From NCBI RefSeq assembly GCF_014648855.1, contig NZ_BMRX01000017.1, forward strand, positions 62,001 to 126,000: 64,000 bases of DNA, written 5' to 3'. Positions 27,791-35,403 of this stretch are shown in pieces (within the stretch, counting starts at the first letter, position 1; every line of letters begins with the position of its first letter). The DNA comes from Streptomyces parvulus. Lineage in GTDB: Bacteria; Actinomycetota; Actinomycetes; Streptomycetales; Streptomycetaceae. The translations under genes were made by a program, and so were the position numbers. The notes under the pieces are model-generated. The model saw only the letters and a list, made by a program, of their open reading frames with translations. It did not search any database and had not been told where the DNA came from.

Positions 27791-29181
27791 TACTTGCGCT
27801 GCCGGGACAGCACCATGGCCCGCGGCGACGCGAGCCCGACGGTCTCGCGGATCCTCGCCGCCAGCGCACGCGACGAGAGCGGCTGGACGCCCTCGTTCCG
27901 GCACCAGGCCCGGTACGCCTCGTGGAGGCCCGTCTGCTCGGCCCGCAGCGCGGGATCGAGCGCGCAGGCCTCCGCGACGAAGCGCCCGGTGTGGTCCTCG
28001 GTCTCCGCGTACGCGGCGGTGGCCACCCGCACCCGCTCCGGGCCGGTGAGGTCCCTGTCACCGCACAGGTAGCGCCGCGCGCCGGTGATCAGCCAGGCGA
28101 GGATCCCGGGTCCCTCCTCGGCGACGAGTACGTCGGCCAGGTTGTCGACCCGCGTGCCGTCGGCGACGACGCGTTCGAAGGGGATCAGGCGCATGCGGCG
28201 CCAGAAGGCGAAGCCGCCGGTGCCCACCTCGGGCCGGTGGTTGCCCAGCAGCCAGAGCTTGTGGGTCGGCTCGAAGCTGAAGAAATCCTGCCGCATCCGC
28301 CGGGCCTTGATCCGGTCCCCGCCCGTCAGCAGCTTGACCCGCGCCTCGTCGAACCGGTCCCCGGGCCTGACCTCGGAGCACACGACGATCCGGCGCCCGT
28401 GCAACTCCGCCAGGTCGGTGGGATGGCATTCGTAGGGACGGGCCATCAGGAAGCCGGGCGGGGCCGCGTCGGCGTAGTCCCCGAGGAGCTTGAGCAGGAC
28501 GTCGAGCAGCACGGACTTGCCGTTCTTGCCGGCACCGAAGAGGAACGGCAGGACCTGGCCGCCGACGTCACCGGTGACCGAGTACCCCAGCAGAAGCTGG
28601 AGGAAGTCGACCGTGCCGGCGCCCGTGTCGTCGTCGCCGAAGGTGTCGGCGAGGAACCTGTCCCAGCGCGGAGTCGCCGTCCGCCGTGGCGCGAGGGTGG
28701 TGCGGCGGGAGTGCAGGTCCTTGTCGGGGTCGGGCGGCCCGATCAGACCGGTGCGCAGGTCGACGATGCCGTCCGGCGTGCACAACGCGTACGGATCGGC
28801 GTCCAGACGAGCCGCGTTCAGCACCATCCCCGGCGCCGACCTCGCCTGCGCCAGCATGGCGTTGACGCCGGTGGTCGACAGGGCCCGGCAGCGGTGGCGG
28901 CGCAGCGCGGCGTCCGAGTACCGGTCGAGGGGATCGGAGAGGGCAAGTGACTCCACGAGGTCGCCGGCCGCCCAGAGGACCGTGTCCTCCTCGTCGGGCC
29001 GCCAGCGGGTGGTGTCCCAGCGGTACCAGCCCAGGCCGGGGACGTGCCGGTACCGGCCGGCGTACGTTCTCGCGAACAGCTCGGCCAGGCCGCGATCGGT
29101 GAGACTCTCGGGGAGCGGCCCTGGCGCGGGTAGGGTCGGGTGCCGTGAGTAGCTGTCGGCTTGCCGCAGCTCAGAACCCAT
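27748..29181 (-). CDS. P4-family phage/plasmid primase-helicase
   Basis: The product (477 residues from the chosen ATG) is an SF3-type replication helicase of the D5/P4 primase family. The Walker A motif FGAGKNGKSVLLDVLLKLLG is near residue 205, the Walker B-like region GRRIVVCSEV near 260, and motif C KLWLLGNHRPEV near 305. The N-terminal segment (LFARTYAGRYRHVPGLGWYRWD) is the D5_N-type region; no primase catalytic domain is evident. The ATG at 29181 has GGGGG six bases upstream and lies downstream of a good promoter (29263-29292). Such genes belong to plasmids, prophages and integrative elements. Its place between two biosynthetic loci marks a mobile-element remnant or a plasmid backbone; no integrase, replication origin or att site is seen nearby. 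Confidence 0.85.
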   Translation of the reverse strand: MGSELRQADSYSRHPTLPAPGPLPESLTDRGLAELFARTYAGRYRHVPGLGWYRWDTTRWRPDEEDTVLWAAGDLVESLALSDPLDRYSDAALRRHRCRALSTTGVNAMLAQARSAPGMVLNAARLDADPYALCTPDGIVDLRTGLIGPPDPDKDLHSRRTTLAPRRTATPRWDRFLADTFGDDDTGAGTVDFLQLLLGYSVTGDVGGQVLPFLFGAGKNGKSVLLDVLLKLLGDYADAAPPGFLMARPYECHPTDLAELHGRRIVVCSEVRPGDRFDEARVKLLTGGDRIKARRMRQDFFSFEPTHKLWLLGNHRPEVGTGGFAFWRRMRLIPFERVVADGTRVDNLADVLVAEEGPGILAWLITGARRYLCGDRDLTGPERVRVATAAYAETEDHTGRFVAEACALDPALRAEQTGLHEAYRAWCRNEGVQPLSSRALAARIRETVGLASPRAMVLSRQRKYYPGIGLLAAGEAA

Positions 29182-29262
29182 GTGCATCCCCCCGGACGGC
29201 GACCCGAGCGACTCAAGCGACTCAGATCGTGTGTGACTCCCGCACAGGAGTCCGACCAGAAT

Positions 29263-29292
29263 AAGATACGTACCACCCGGTTTTGTTTTCAA
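29263..29292 (-). promoter_or_regulatory. Promoter of the primase gene with overlapping ARE-like operator
   Basis: On the minus strand TTGAAA (29292-29287) and TATCTT (29268-29263) are separated by 18 bp, a good -35/-10 pair about 75 bases before the primase ATG. Read on the plus strand, the same bases give AGATACGTAC, four bases, then CGGTTTTGTTT, which fits the gamma-butyrolactone ARE consensus (ANAWACNRNY-N4-CGGTTTKTTT). A receptor bound here would block the promoter. Confidence 0.65.
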
Positions 29293-29412
29293 GAGCCGCG
29301 GATTCCGGGTTGCCGGGCAACTTGCCGACCGTGCTAGGTCGGAGCGGAGAACCCCTCACGCTGCCGGCGCTCTTCCGGGACAATCTGTGACTGCGGCGTG
29401 AAGACTACTCTC

Positions 29413-29444
29413 TTGAAAAGAACCGTCCAGCCGGTATATTTCTC
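29413..29444 (+). promoter_or_regulatory. Promoter of the flavin monooxygenase gene with overlapping ARE-like operator
   Basis: TTGAAA (29413) and TATATT (29435) are 16 bp apart, a strong vegetative-type promoter. The overlapping segment AAAAGAACCG-TCCAG-CCGGTATATTTC is a partly palindromic ARE-like element (AC and CGG half-sites in register). Repression by the butyrolactone receptor is inferred. Confidence 0.6.
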
Positions 29445-29598
29445 CCTGCCGAAGCCGTCCGGCACCACAGAGGGCCGGAGGTCGGCATTCCGTACGCCAC
29501 GGCAGGGGGAAGGGGCGTGCACCGTGCGGTTGACACATGGCGATTCCCGTCCGAGACCCGTGCCGCGGCGCCTTTCGATGTCACGGGGAGGCCCTGGG

Positions 29599-31134
29599 AT
29601 GAGGCGTCGTGAGCACGCGCAAGTGGTGATCGTGGGGGGCGGACCGGTCGGCCTGCTGGTGGCGGCCGAACTGGGTGCCCGCGGGGTCCGTACGCTCGTG
29701 TTGGAGGCGCAGGCCGTCGTGTCGGAGCGGCCCAAGGCCAGGGTGCTGCACGCCAGGGCCCTGCAAGGGCTCGCCCGACGGGGGTACTTCCCCGAACTCG
29801 TGCCGAGCGCGGACGCCGCCCGGCCGGAGTCCCGGGCCCCGTTCCGCTACGGCGGGATACCCGGTCTGTCCATCACCGCCCCCGCCTCGGAGCCCGGCCC
29901 CGTGCTGAACCGGCCCCAGGCCGACCTGGAGCGGCTCTTCGAGCGGCGGGCGCGGGCCGCCGGAGTCCGGATCCTGCGCGAGCACCGGGTGACCGAGGTG
30001 ACCCAGGACCGGGCCGGCGTCCGCGTCACGGCGACCGGACCGCACGGCTCCGTGGTCTGCTCCGCCCGCTATCTGGTGGGGGCGGACGGGGGACGCAGCA
30101 CGGTCCGCGAACTGGCCGGGATACCTTCGCGGACGTACCGGGCCACCACCTCGGGGCTCTCCGGGCTGGTCACGCTGGAGGACCCGCAGGCCCTGCCGCC
30201 GGGCTGGCACCGCACCCCGCGCGGCTGGATCGTCGTGCACGAGATCCCCGGCGCCGGGACCCACGTCAAGACCCTCGACTGCGCCGGCGCCCACCCGCGG
30301 CGCCAACTGGCGCCGACCCCCGAGGAGCTGCGGAGCGAGGTCTCCCGGATCGCGGGGAAGGAGATCGGCATCCGGGAGACGCGCTGGCTCAGCCGGTTCA
30401 GCGACTTCGCCCGGCTCGTGCGCTCCTACCGCTTCGGGCGGATCTTCCTCGCGGGCGACGCGGCGCACATGCACTTCCCGGTCGGAGCCCAGGGGCTGAG
30501 CACCGGCGTGCAGGACGCCCTCAACCTCGGCTGGAAGCTCGCGCTCGCCGTACTCGGCCGGGCCGGGGACGACCTCCTGGACACCTACGACGCCGAGCGC
30601 CGTCCGGAGGCCCAGCGGGTCATCGACAACACGCGGGCCCAGCTGGCCCTGATGCGTCCGGGGCCCGATGCCGACGCGCTGCGCGGGGTGTTCGCCGACC
30701 TCGTGACCGCGGACCGGGAGAGCCGGTACCTCAGCGACATGATCAGCGGTCAGGACACCGTCCTGCCGGGACGCTCCCAGCCGTCCTCCGCTTGGGAAGG
30801 AAGGTTCCTGCAGAACGTCACCCTGAGCACGGGGGAGGGCCGGGCCGACGTGATCGAACTGCTGCGGGCGGGCCGGCCCCTGCTGCTGGTCTTCGGCGAG
30901 GAGGGCCGCCGGTGCGCGCGGCGGGCGCGCGCGTGGTCGGGGGCCCTGCGACTGGTGTGCGCCGAGCCGACCCCCGACATTCCCTGCGACGCCCTGCTGG
31001 TGCGGCCCGACGGGTACGTCGCCTGGGCGTCGGCTCGTGGCGGAGAGGGCCCGGGTGAGGCGCTCGCCCGGTACTTCGGCAGCCGGCGGGTTCCGGTCGC
31101 CGAGAGGCGGGTGCTGGCGGGCGCGGTCAGCTAG
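29599..31134 (+). CDS. FAD-dependent aromatic monooxygenase
   Basis: From the ATG at 29599, with GGGGAGG seven bases upstream, the product has 511 residues. FAD motifs are VVIVGGGPVGLLVAAELGAR (about 9-28), YLVGADGGRSTVRE (about 160) and IFLAGDAAHMHFPVGAQG (about 280). The C-terminal 100 residues (LLVFGEEGRRC ... LLVRPDGYVAWAS) are the thioredoxin-like domain typical of polyketide aromatic hydroxylases such as PgaE/OxyS types. It probably hydroxylates the aromatic polyketide made by region B, although its place inside the butyrolactone block and its ARE promoter make a role in signal biosynthesis possible. The 3' end overlaps the convergent receptor gene by 8 bp. Confidence 0.87.
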   Translation: MRRREHAQVVIVGGGPVGLLVAAELGARGVRTLVLEAQAVVSERPKARVLHARALQGLARRGYFPELVPSADAARPESRAPFRYGGIPGLSITAPASEPGPVLNRPQADLERLFERRARAAGVRILREHRVTEVTQDRAGVRVTATGPHGSVVCSARYLVGADGGRSTVRELAGIPSRTYRATTSGLSGLVTLEDPQALPPGWHRTPRGWIVVHEIPGAGTHVKTLDCAGAHPRRQLAPTPEELRSEVSRIAGKEIGIRETRWLSRFSDFARLVRSYRFGRIFLAGDAAHMHFPVGAQGLSTGVQDALNLGWKLALAVLGRAGDDLLDTYDAERRPEAQRVIDNTRAQLALMRPGPDADALRGVFADLVTADRESRYLSDMISGQDTVLPGRSQPSSAWEGRFLQNVTLSTGEGRADVIELLRAGRPLLLVFGEEGRRCARRARAWSGALRLVCAEPTPDIPCDALLVRPDGYVAWASARGGEGPGEALARYFGSRRVPVAERRVLAGAVS

Positions 31135-31792
31135 CCACGGCCGCCGGCTCCAGCAGGTCGCGCTGGATCTCCTCGAAGACGTCGGCGCCCCGGCTCTCGG
31201 AGAGGTCCAGCGAGGTGAGCACCGAGGGCACGGCGATGCTGGGGAACAGATGACGAAGCAGCTCGGAGGACTTGCGCCGCAGGTCCTGGTAGTCGCTCAC
31301 CGCCTGGGACATGGACTGGACGCCGGCGAAGGTGCCCACCACGACGTCGGCGGTGACCGACGGGATCACGTGGGGCAGCAGCTCGCCCTGGGCCTGCCCC
31401 CGCTCCAGCAGGGCCTGGCAGACCTCGCTCCAGCGCATGAACGGACCGCTGCGGTCGAGTCCCTCCGCGTGCTGGTCCATGCTCAGCCGCACGCCCGCGC
31501 GCACCATGGGGTCGGACTGGAGGCGGTAGGCGTGCAGGAGGACCACGTCCGCCAACTCCTGCAGCTTGCACGAGCGCTCGGGGATGACGAAGCGCTGGTC
31601 CTGCTCCTCCAGCACCCCGAGGGCGAGCTGCTCCTTCGAGCTGAAGTGGAAGTACAGCGCTCCCTTGGTCACACCGGCCGCGCCCAGGATCTCGGCGATG
31701 GTCGCTGCCTGGTACCCGCGCTCCTCGAAGATCTTCGCCGCTGCCTCAAGGATGTTCCTGCGGGTCCGGATGGCACGATCCTGCTTCACCAC
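31127..31792 (-). CDS. Gamma-butyrolactone receptor, TetR family (ArpA/ScbR-like)
   Basis: The 221-residue product has an N-terminal TetR helix-turn-helix (TIAEILGAAGVTKGALYFHF, residues about 31-50), with the GALYFHF stretch that typifies ArpA/ScbR receptors, followed by a C-terminal ligand domain with the spaced Trp and Pro-rich helices of that group. Such proteins bind AREs and release on butyrolactone binding. The GTG at 31792 is chosen because GGGGAGG lies eight bases upstream; the next codon is also GTG. A nearly ideal ARE lies 65 bp upstream between this gene and the divergent oxidoreductase gene, so autoregulation is likely. AfsA synthase and a second receptor are close by. Confidence 0.9.
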   Translation of the reverse strand: MVKQDRAIRTRRNILEAAAKIFEERGYQAATIAEILGAAGVTKGALYFHFSSKEQLALGVLEEQDQRFVIPERSCKLQELADVVLLHAYRLQSDPMVRAGVRLSMDQHAEGLDRSGPFMRWSEVCQALLERGQAQGELLPHVIPSVTADVVVGTFAGVQSMSQAVSDYQDLRRKSSELLRHLFPSIAVPSVLTSLDLSESRGADVFEEIQRDLLEPAAVAS

Positions 31793-31854
31793 TCTGCCGC
31801 CCTCCCCTTCTCGAAGATCGCTCGGCGGCCTGGAAGCCTCTGACCGACTCCCAA

Positions 31855-31880
31855 AAAAACCGCACAGTACGTATCTTACA
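31855..31880. promoter_or_regulatory. ARE-like operator between receptor and oxidoreductase genes
   Basis: On the minus strand the site reads AAGATACGTAC, four bases, then CGGTTTTTTT, matching the ARE consensus at all fixed positions. Its AGATACGTAC half is identical to that of the primase-promoter site. TATCTT (31872) may be the -10 of the plus-strand gene. It can serve both divergent genes. Confidence 0.75.
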
Positions 31881-31967
31881 ACTGGTTGAGCTTCGCGCAG
31901 CCGGAAGGTTGCGGCAAATCGTGCGGGCACGCACTTCGCGGCTGCCCACTGGAGGGGGGAATTACGG

Positions 31968-32852
31968 TTGATTCTCGTGACGGGGGCCACCGGAACCATC
32001 GGTGGGGAGGTCCTGCGCCGGCTCCCCGCCGGTCTCGGTGTACGTGTCATGGCCAGGGATCCGTCGCAGGTGAGGGCGCCCGCCGGAACCGAGGTGGTGG
32101 CCGGGGACTACGCGGACCAGCGGTCGCTGGAGCGCGCCCTGCGGGGCGTGAGCCGCGCCTTCCTCCTCACCAGCCGGATCGGCGGTGACGACGACGCGCG
32201 TTTCGTCGGGGCCGCGCGGTCCGCGGGTGTGCGGCATCTGGTGCGGCTGTCCGCGGCCGCCGTCGCCGACCCGGGGGCGGACGACCTGATCACCCGCTGG
32301 CACCGGGCCGGCGAGGACCTGCTGCGCGGCTCCGGGCTGCGGTGGACCGTGCTGCGGCCGCGCGCCTTCATGTCCAACACGCTGTCCTGGGCGGCCTCCG
32401 TCAGGTCCGAGCGGGTCGTGCGCGCCCTGTACGGATCCTCGGCCAACGTGTGTGTCGACCCGCGGGACGTCGCGGCGGTGGCCGTGTGCGCGCTGACCGA
32501 GGACGGGCACGAGGGGCGCGTCCACACCCTGACCGGTCCGGAACCGATCAGCGCCGTGGAGCAGACCGCGCAGCTCGGCCGGCTGCTGGGCACCCCGCTG
32601 CGCTTCGAGGAACTCTCCCTCGACCAGGCGCGCGCGGCGCTGAGAGGGCGTCACCCCGCCGCCGTCGCCGAGGCCTTGCTGGCGAGCGCCGAGCGGCAGC
32701 GGGCGGGGGCCAAGGCGCATGTCGCGGACACGGTCGTCCGGCTGACCGGCCGGCCGGCGCGGTCCTTCCTGACCTGGGCCGAGGACCACATCGGGGCGTT
32801 CGGCGCGCCGACGGGACGGCATGCTCTCTCCGGGAGTCCTCGTACCGGGTGA
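31968..32852 (+). CDS. NmrA-like NAD(P)-dependent oxidoreductase, likely butyrolactone biosynthesis
   Basis: The 294-residue protein opens with the Rossmann motif ILVTGATGTIGGEVLRRL and has the NmrA/atypical short-chain dehydrogenase pattern (VRHLVRLSAAAV, RWHRAGEDLLRGSGLRWTVLRP). It starts at TTG (31968), supported by GGAGGGGGG seven bases upstream; no ATG or GTG is better placed. In several clusters an NAD-dependent epimerase or dehydrogenase gene accompanies afsA (for example jadW2 beside jadW1), so reduction of a butenolide or ketone intermediate of the signal is the likely job. It is divergent from the receptor gene and convergent with afsA, with a 13-bp-stem hairpin between. Confidence 0.8.
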   Translation: MILVTGATGTIGGEVLRRLPAGLGVRVMARDPSQVRAPAGTEVVAGDYADQRSLERALRGVSRAFLLTSRIGGDDDARFVGAARSAGVRHLVRLSAAAVADPGADDLITRWHRAGEDLLRGSGLRWTVLRPRAFMSNTLSWAASVRSERVVRALYGSSANVCVDPRDVAAVAVCALTEDGHEGRVHTLTGPEPISAVEQTAQLGRLLGTPLRFEELSLDQARAALRGRHPAAVAEALLASAERQRAGAKAHVADTVVRLTGRPARSFLTWAEDHIGAFGAPTGRHALSGSPRTG

Positions 32853-32865
32853 TGCGGCGGCGCGG

Positions 32866-32902
32866 GGGAGCCGAGGGGACCTGTGCCGCCCCCTCGGCTC
32901 CC
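32866..32902. terminator. Bidirectional hairpin between oxidoreductase and afsA genes
   Basis: GGGAGCCGAGGGG (32866-32878) and CCCCTCGGCTCCC (32890-32902) form a perfect 13-bp stem with an 11-base loop in the 56-bp gap between two converging genes. No T-run follows. Confidence 0.8.
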
Positions 32903-32908
32903 GGGCCG

Positions 32909-33901
32909 TCAGCCGGCGGGCTCGGCGGTCACCGTCGCGGTGAACACGATCCCGCCGTCCTGGTGCCCGGTGACCAGGACCGTCTCCGGGGCGCAGGAGC
33001 CCTTGGGCAGGCGCAGGGCGTCGATCAGACAGGGGCGGTCCAGATCCGCGTACTTCTTGAACTCGCACTCGATGCCGAGCGGCAGGAGGGGGGAGCCGCC
33101 CAGGATCGCGGTCGCCCCCTGGCGGGCCGCCTCCAGCAGCACCATGCCCGGAATGTGGTCGACCTGGTGGTCGAAGAGCACGTGGTGCCGGGTGTCCACC
33201 CGCAGCTGCCAGTGGTTCGGCTCCCCGGTGGGGGAGAGGACCACGTCGGCCGGGGACGTGCGCCCCACGCTCTGCGGCGCCACCGGAGCCGTCAGCGGGA
33301 TCGGACCGTACTCGGCGCCGAACACGCGCTCCGGGCGCAGCCGGCGGTACACGGCGGGTGAGATGCAGCCGAAGGAGATCCGCCCCGACGCGGCGAGCCG
33401 CCCCTCGCGCAGCACCGTCGTCTCGTAGCAGAGGCCGACCAGCCGGCTGCCCCGCGTCTTGACCTCCTTGCACTGGACCTCCAGGTCCAGGGCGGCGGGC
33501 GTCTGGGCGACCTCGAGCTGCTCGGGCTGCACGGTGAGGCTCAGCTCCTCCAGCAGGAACTGGTGGCCGAAGGGGACGCCGAACTCGGCGTGCGCGAGCA
33601 GCGAGCCGATCTGTCGAATCGTTTCGGCAGCGATCAGCGGGTCGTGGTGGACCCCATGCACGGGGGTGAAGAAGCTGTGGCCCCGGGGCCATTGGGCGGT
33701 AAGGTCGAAGTGGGTGTCGTCCAGCCGCGTCCAGTCGGTCAGCATGACCTCGGAGACGGCCGCGCGGTGCACCAGTTCCCTGGGTACCGTCGTCGTCAGC
33801 TGTCTGTCGTGCGCGACCGCCGCCCGGAAGGGCGACGGGGCGGCCGGTGCCGTGCTCTGGTCGATCGACGGCTCTTCGATCCGAAACGTGCTCGCGGTCA
33901 T
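32909..33901 (-). CDS. afsA: AfsA-family gamma-butyrolactone synthase
   Basis: AfsA condenses a beta-ketoacyl-ACP with dihydroxyacetone phosphate in A-factor-type signal synthesis. The 330-residue product contains two hot-dog repeats of the AfsA kind: VHRAAVSEVMLTDW followed by HSFF...HHDPLIAAETIRQIG in the first half, and VGRTSPADVVLSP followed by DHQVDHIPGMVLLEAARQ in the second. Length is slightly above S. griseus AfsA. The ATG at 33901 has AGGGGG upstream. It faces the oxidoreductase gene across a hairpin and has its own ARE-overlapped promoter at 33947-33977. Butyrolactone versus butenolide product cannot be told from sequence. Confidence 0.93.
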   Translation of the reverse strand: MTASTFRIEEPSIDQSTAPAAPSPFRAAVAHDRQLTTTVPRELVHRAAVSEVMLTDWTRLDDTHFDLTAQWPRGHSFFTPVHGVHHDPLIAAETIRQIGSLLAHAEFGVPFGHQFLLEELSLTVQPEQLEVAQTPAALDLEVQCKEVKTRGSRLVGLCYETTVLREGRLAASGRISFGCISPAVYRRLRPERVFGAEYGPIPLTAPVAPQSVGRTSPADVVLSPTGEPNHWQLRVDTRHHVLFDHQVDHIPGMVLLEAARQGATAILGGSPLLPLGIECEFKKYADLDRPCLIDALRLPKGSCAPETVLVTGHQDGGIVFTATVTAEPAG

Positions 33902-33946
33902 CGTTCCCCCTGGACGAGATCGGAGTGGTGGGCTGCGGAGTGGCTC

Positions 33947-33977
33947 AAAAGATAGAGACCATCCGGTTTGATTTCTA
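33947..33977 (-). promoter_or_regulatory. afsA promoter with overlapping ARE-like operator
   Basis: On the minus strand TAGAAA (33977-33972) and TATCTT (33954-33949) are 17 bp apart, 50 bp before the afsA ATG. On the plus strand the same segment reads AAGATAGAGACCATC-CGGTTTGATTT, matching the ARE consensus except at one or two bases. Layout is the same as at the primase promoter. Confidence 0.7.
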
Positions 33978-34193
33978 GAGGAATCCAAGCCTCCGGCAGT
34001 GATCGATCAGATCCGCCGTCGGATCGAACCGGAATGGCGTCTCTCGCATCCGCCCTTTCCTCCATCGTTTCTCCAGTTCATCTGCACCCGGCGCGCTCCG
34101 TCGGTCCAGCCGTCCGAAGACGTGCTCTCAAGCGGTACTGGAGCCCTTCTGTAGCGCGGTGGCGCACCGTGGCGGAGATCGGGAGGAGCGGAC

Positions 34194-34403
34194 ATGGGCG
34201 AACCTGGTTCTCCGGGGCTCGCGTTGCGCATCGAGCGCGGGCGGGCCGACGAGGTCGAACTTGCCGCCGTGGCCCTCGTGCTGTGTTCGGTGCTGGCCGG
34301 GCGCGGCACGGCGGGTGCCGGGGAGGTGCCGCGGGACGCCCCGTCCCTGCGGTCCGCGCGGTGGACCGCGGCGGCCTATCGCTCCCCTCGTAGCTGGCGA
34401 TAG
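34194..34403 (+). CDS. Acyl-CoA carboxylase epsilon-subunit-like small protein
   Basis: This 69-residue protein has the pattern of actinobacterial acyl-CoA carboxylase epsilon subunits: a short lead, LRIERGRADEVELAAVALVL near the N-terminus (residues 11-30), a variable alanine/glycine-rich middle and a tryptophan/arginine-rich end with YRSPRSWR. These peptides bind the beta subunit and raise activity of acetyl- or propionyl-CoA carboxylases, which make the malonyl-CoA or methylmalonyl-CoA used by PKSs. A strong ribosome site (GGGAGGAGCG) is six bases from the ATG. No alpha or beta subunit gene is in the window. The gene stands alone between afsA and the second receptor; its job is probably extra malonyl-CoA supply for the type II PKS. 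Confidence 0.75.
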   Translation: MGEPGSPGLALRIERGRADEVELAAVALVLCSVLAGRGTAGAGEVPRDAPSLRSARWTAAAYRSPRSWR

Positions 34404-34463
34404 GACCCCCGGGCGACACGGGTGCCGTGCCGCCCGGCCATTCATGTAGATCCCACTCACCTC

Positions 34464-34489
34464 TATAAACCGCACGCGCGGTTTGTTAG
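34464..34489. promoter_or_regulatory. ARE-like operator upstream of the second TetR receptor gene
   Basis: ATAAACCGCA, CGCG, CGGTTTGTTA is close to a perfect ARE and is itself an inverted repeat (AAACCGC/GCGGTTT). TATAAA at 34464 may be the -10 of the gene starting at 34577. Binding by one or both receptors is inferred. Confidence 0.75.
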
Positions 34490-34576
34490 CCTTGTGCTGA
34501 CGAAAACCGCAGGCGGCAAGGACGGCGCAGGGCACCCCGCGTGCCGTGAGCCCAGGGTCCAGCCAGGAGACGACTG

Positions 34577-35185
34577 ATGGTCAAGCAGGAGCGCGCGCTC
34601 CGTACCCGCCAGGCGCTGATTCGCGCCGGGGCGGAACTCTTCGCCAGAGAGGGGTTCGTGGCCGCGTCGCTGTCCACGATCAGCGGGGAGGCGGGGGTGA
34701 GCAACGGAGCCCTGCACTTCCACTTCGAGAACAAGCGGGCGCTGGCGCGGGCCGTCGAGGACGAGGCGCTGGCGCGGCTGCGCCGGATCACCGCGGAGTC
34801 GCTGGAGCGGGACGGGCGTGCCCTGCCGGCCCTGGTGGACGCGACGTACGAACTGGTGGACCGGATCGCCGAAGACGTCGTCGTCCGGGCCGGCTTCGGA
34901 CTGGGCGACGATCCCGGACGCGGTGAGGCCGCCTCGCTCAGGCGGGAGTGGCGGTACTGGGTGGAGGATTCGGTGCGGCGCGCGGAGCGCGACGGCTGGC
35001 TCGCCCGGGGCGTCCCCGCCGCCGACGCCGTGACCGCGGTCGTGGCCGCGACGGTGGGTTTCGAGGTGCTCGGCGGCGAGGACGAGGCGTGGCTGTCGCA
35101 GGACCGCGTCACGGGCTTCTGGAGGCTGCTGCTGCCCCGCCTGACGGACCGTCATGCGCTGGTCATCGCGGTCAGCGGCCGGTAG
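34577..35185 (+). CDS. TetR-family regulator, second butyrolactone receptor-like protein
   Basis: The 202-residue product begins MVKQERALRTRQALIRAGAE, very like the first receptor (VVKQDRAIRTRRNILEAAAK), and has a TetR helix-turn-helix with GVSNGALHFHFENK. Its C-terminal domain differs more from true receptors. Paralogue pairs of this sort usually consist of a real receptor and a pseudo-receptor that senses antibiotics or intermediates (JadR2/ScbR2 type), so it may be the pseudo-receptor here; that is inference. The ATG has CAGGAGA upstream. A near-perfect ARE precedes it, and an ARE-rich region separates it from the SARP gene, placing it in the signalling cascade. Confidence 0.87.
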   Translation: MVKQERALRTRQALIRAGAELFAREGFVAASLSTISGEAGVSNGALHFHFENKRALARAVEDEALARLRRITAESLERDGRALPALVDATYELVDRIAEDVVVRAGFGLGDDPGRGEAASLRREWRYWVEDSVRRAERDGWLARGVPAADAVTAVVAATVGFEVLGGEDEAWLSQDRVTGFWRLLLPRLTDRHALVIAVSGR

Positions 35186-35205
35186 ACGGCTGTTTCGCTC
35201 CCCCT

Positions 35206-35230
35206 CAAAAAAGACCGCACAGTCGCTAAA
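35206..35230. promoter_or_regulatory. ARE-like element upstream of the first SARP gene (distal)
   Basis: The segment AAAAAGACCGCACAGTCGCT shares ACCGCACAGT with the site at 31855 and, on the minus strand, ends with CGGTCTTTTTT. It is a one-sided match to the ARE consensus, about 175 bp before the SARP start. Confidence 0.5.
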
Positions 35231-35287
35231 AATGTCTGTTTTGTAGAGGTTGACCGCAGACTCCAGCGGGACTCAAGCCCGTCCCAG

Positions 35288-35343
35288 AAAATAAAACAGC
35301 GCGGTTGGTTTGGTATTGACAAACCATCCGTCCTGTTTTTTAG
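35288..35343 (+). promoter_or_regulatory. SARP gene promoter with two ARE-like elements
   Basis: TTGACA (35316) is followed at 17-19 bp by TTTAGT/TAGTTA, a good promoter about 60 bp before the SARP ATG. One ARE-like site overlaps it (ACAAACCATC, CGTC, CTGTTTTTTA, 35319-35343). A second, weaker one lies just upstream (CGGTTGGTTT, 35288-35313). Receptor binding would hide the promoter. Confidence 0.7.
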
Positions 35344-35403
35344 TTAGGTCATGCCAGGAAGCGGCTGTGTCAGGACGACTCATGCAGGGATAGGGGAGAC
35401 GGC

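Larger units (their letters stand above)
29182..29598. other. 417-bp divergent intergenic region between primase and flavin monooxygenase genes
   Basis: The space holds two divergent promoters, each overlapped by an ARE-like element (29263-29292 for the primase, 29413-29444 for the monooxygenase). The stretch 29300-29400 and the 150-bp leader after 29444 show no further gene or hairpin that I can support. Confidence 0.6.
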
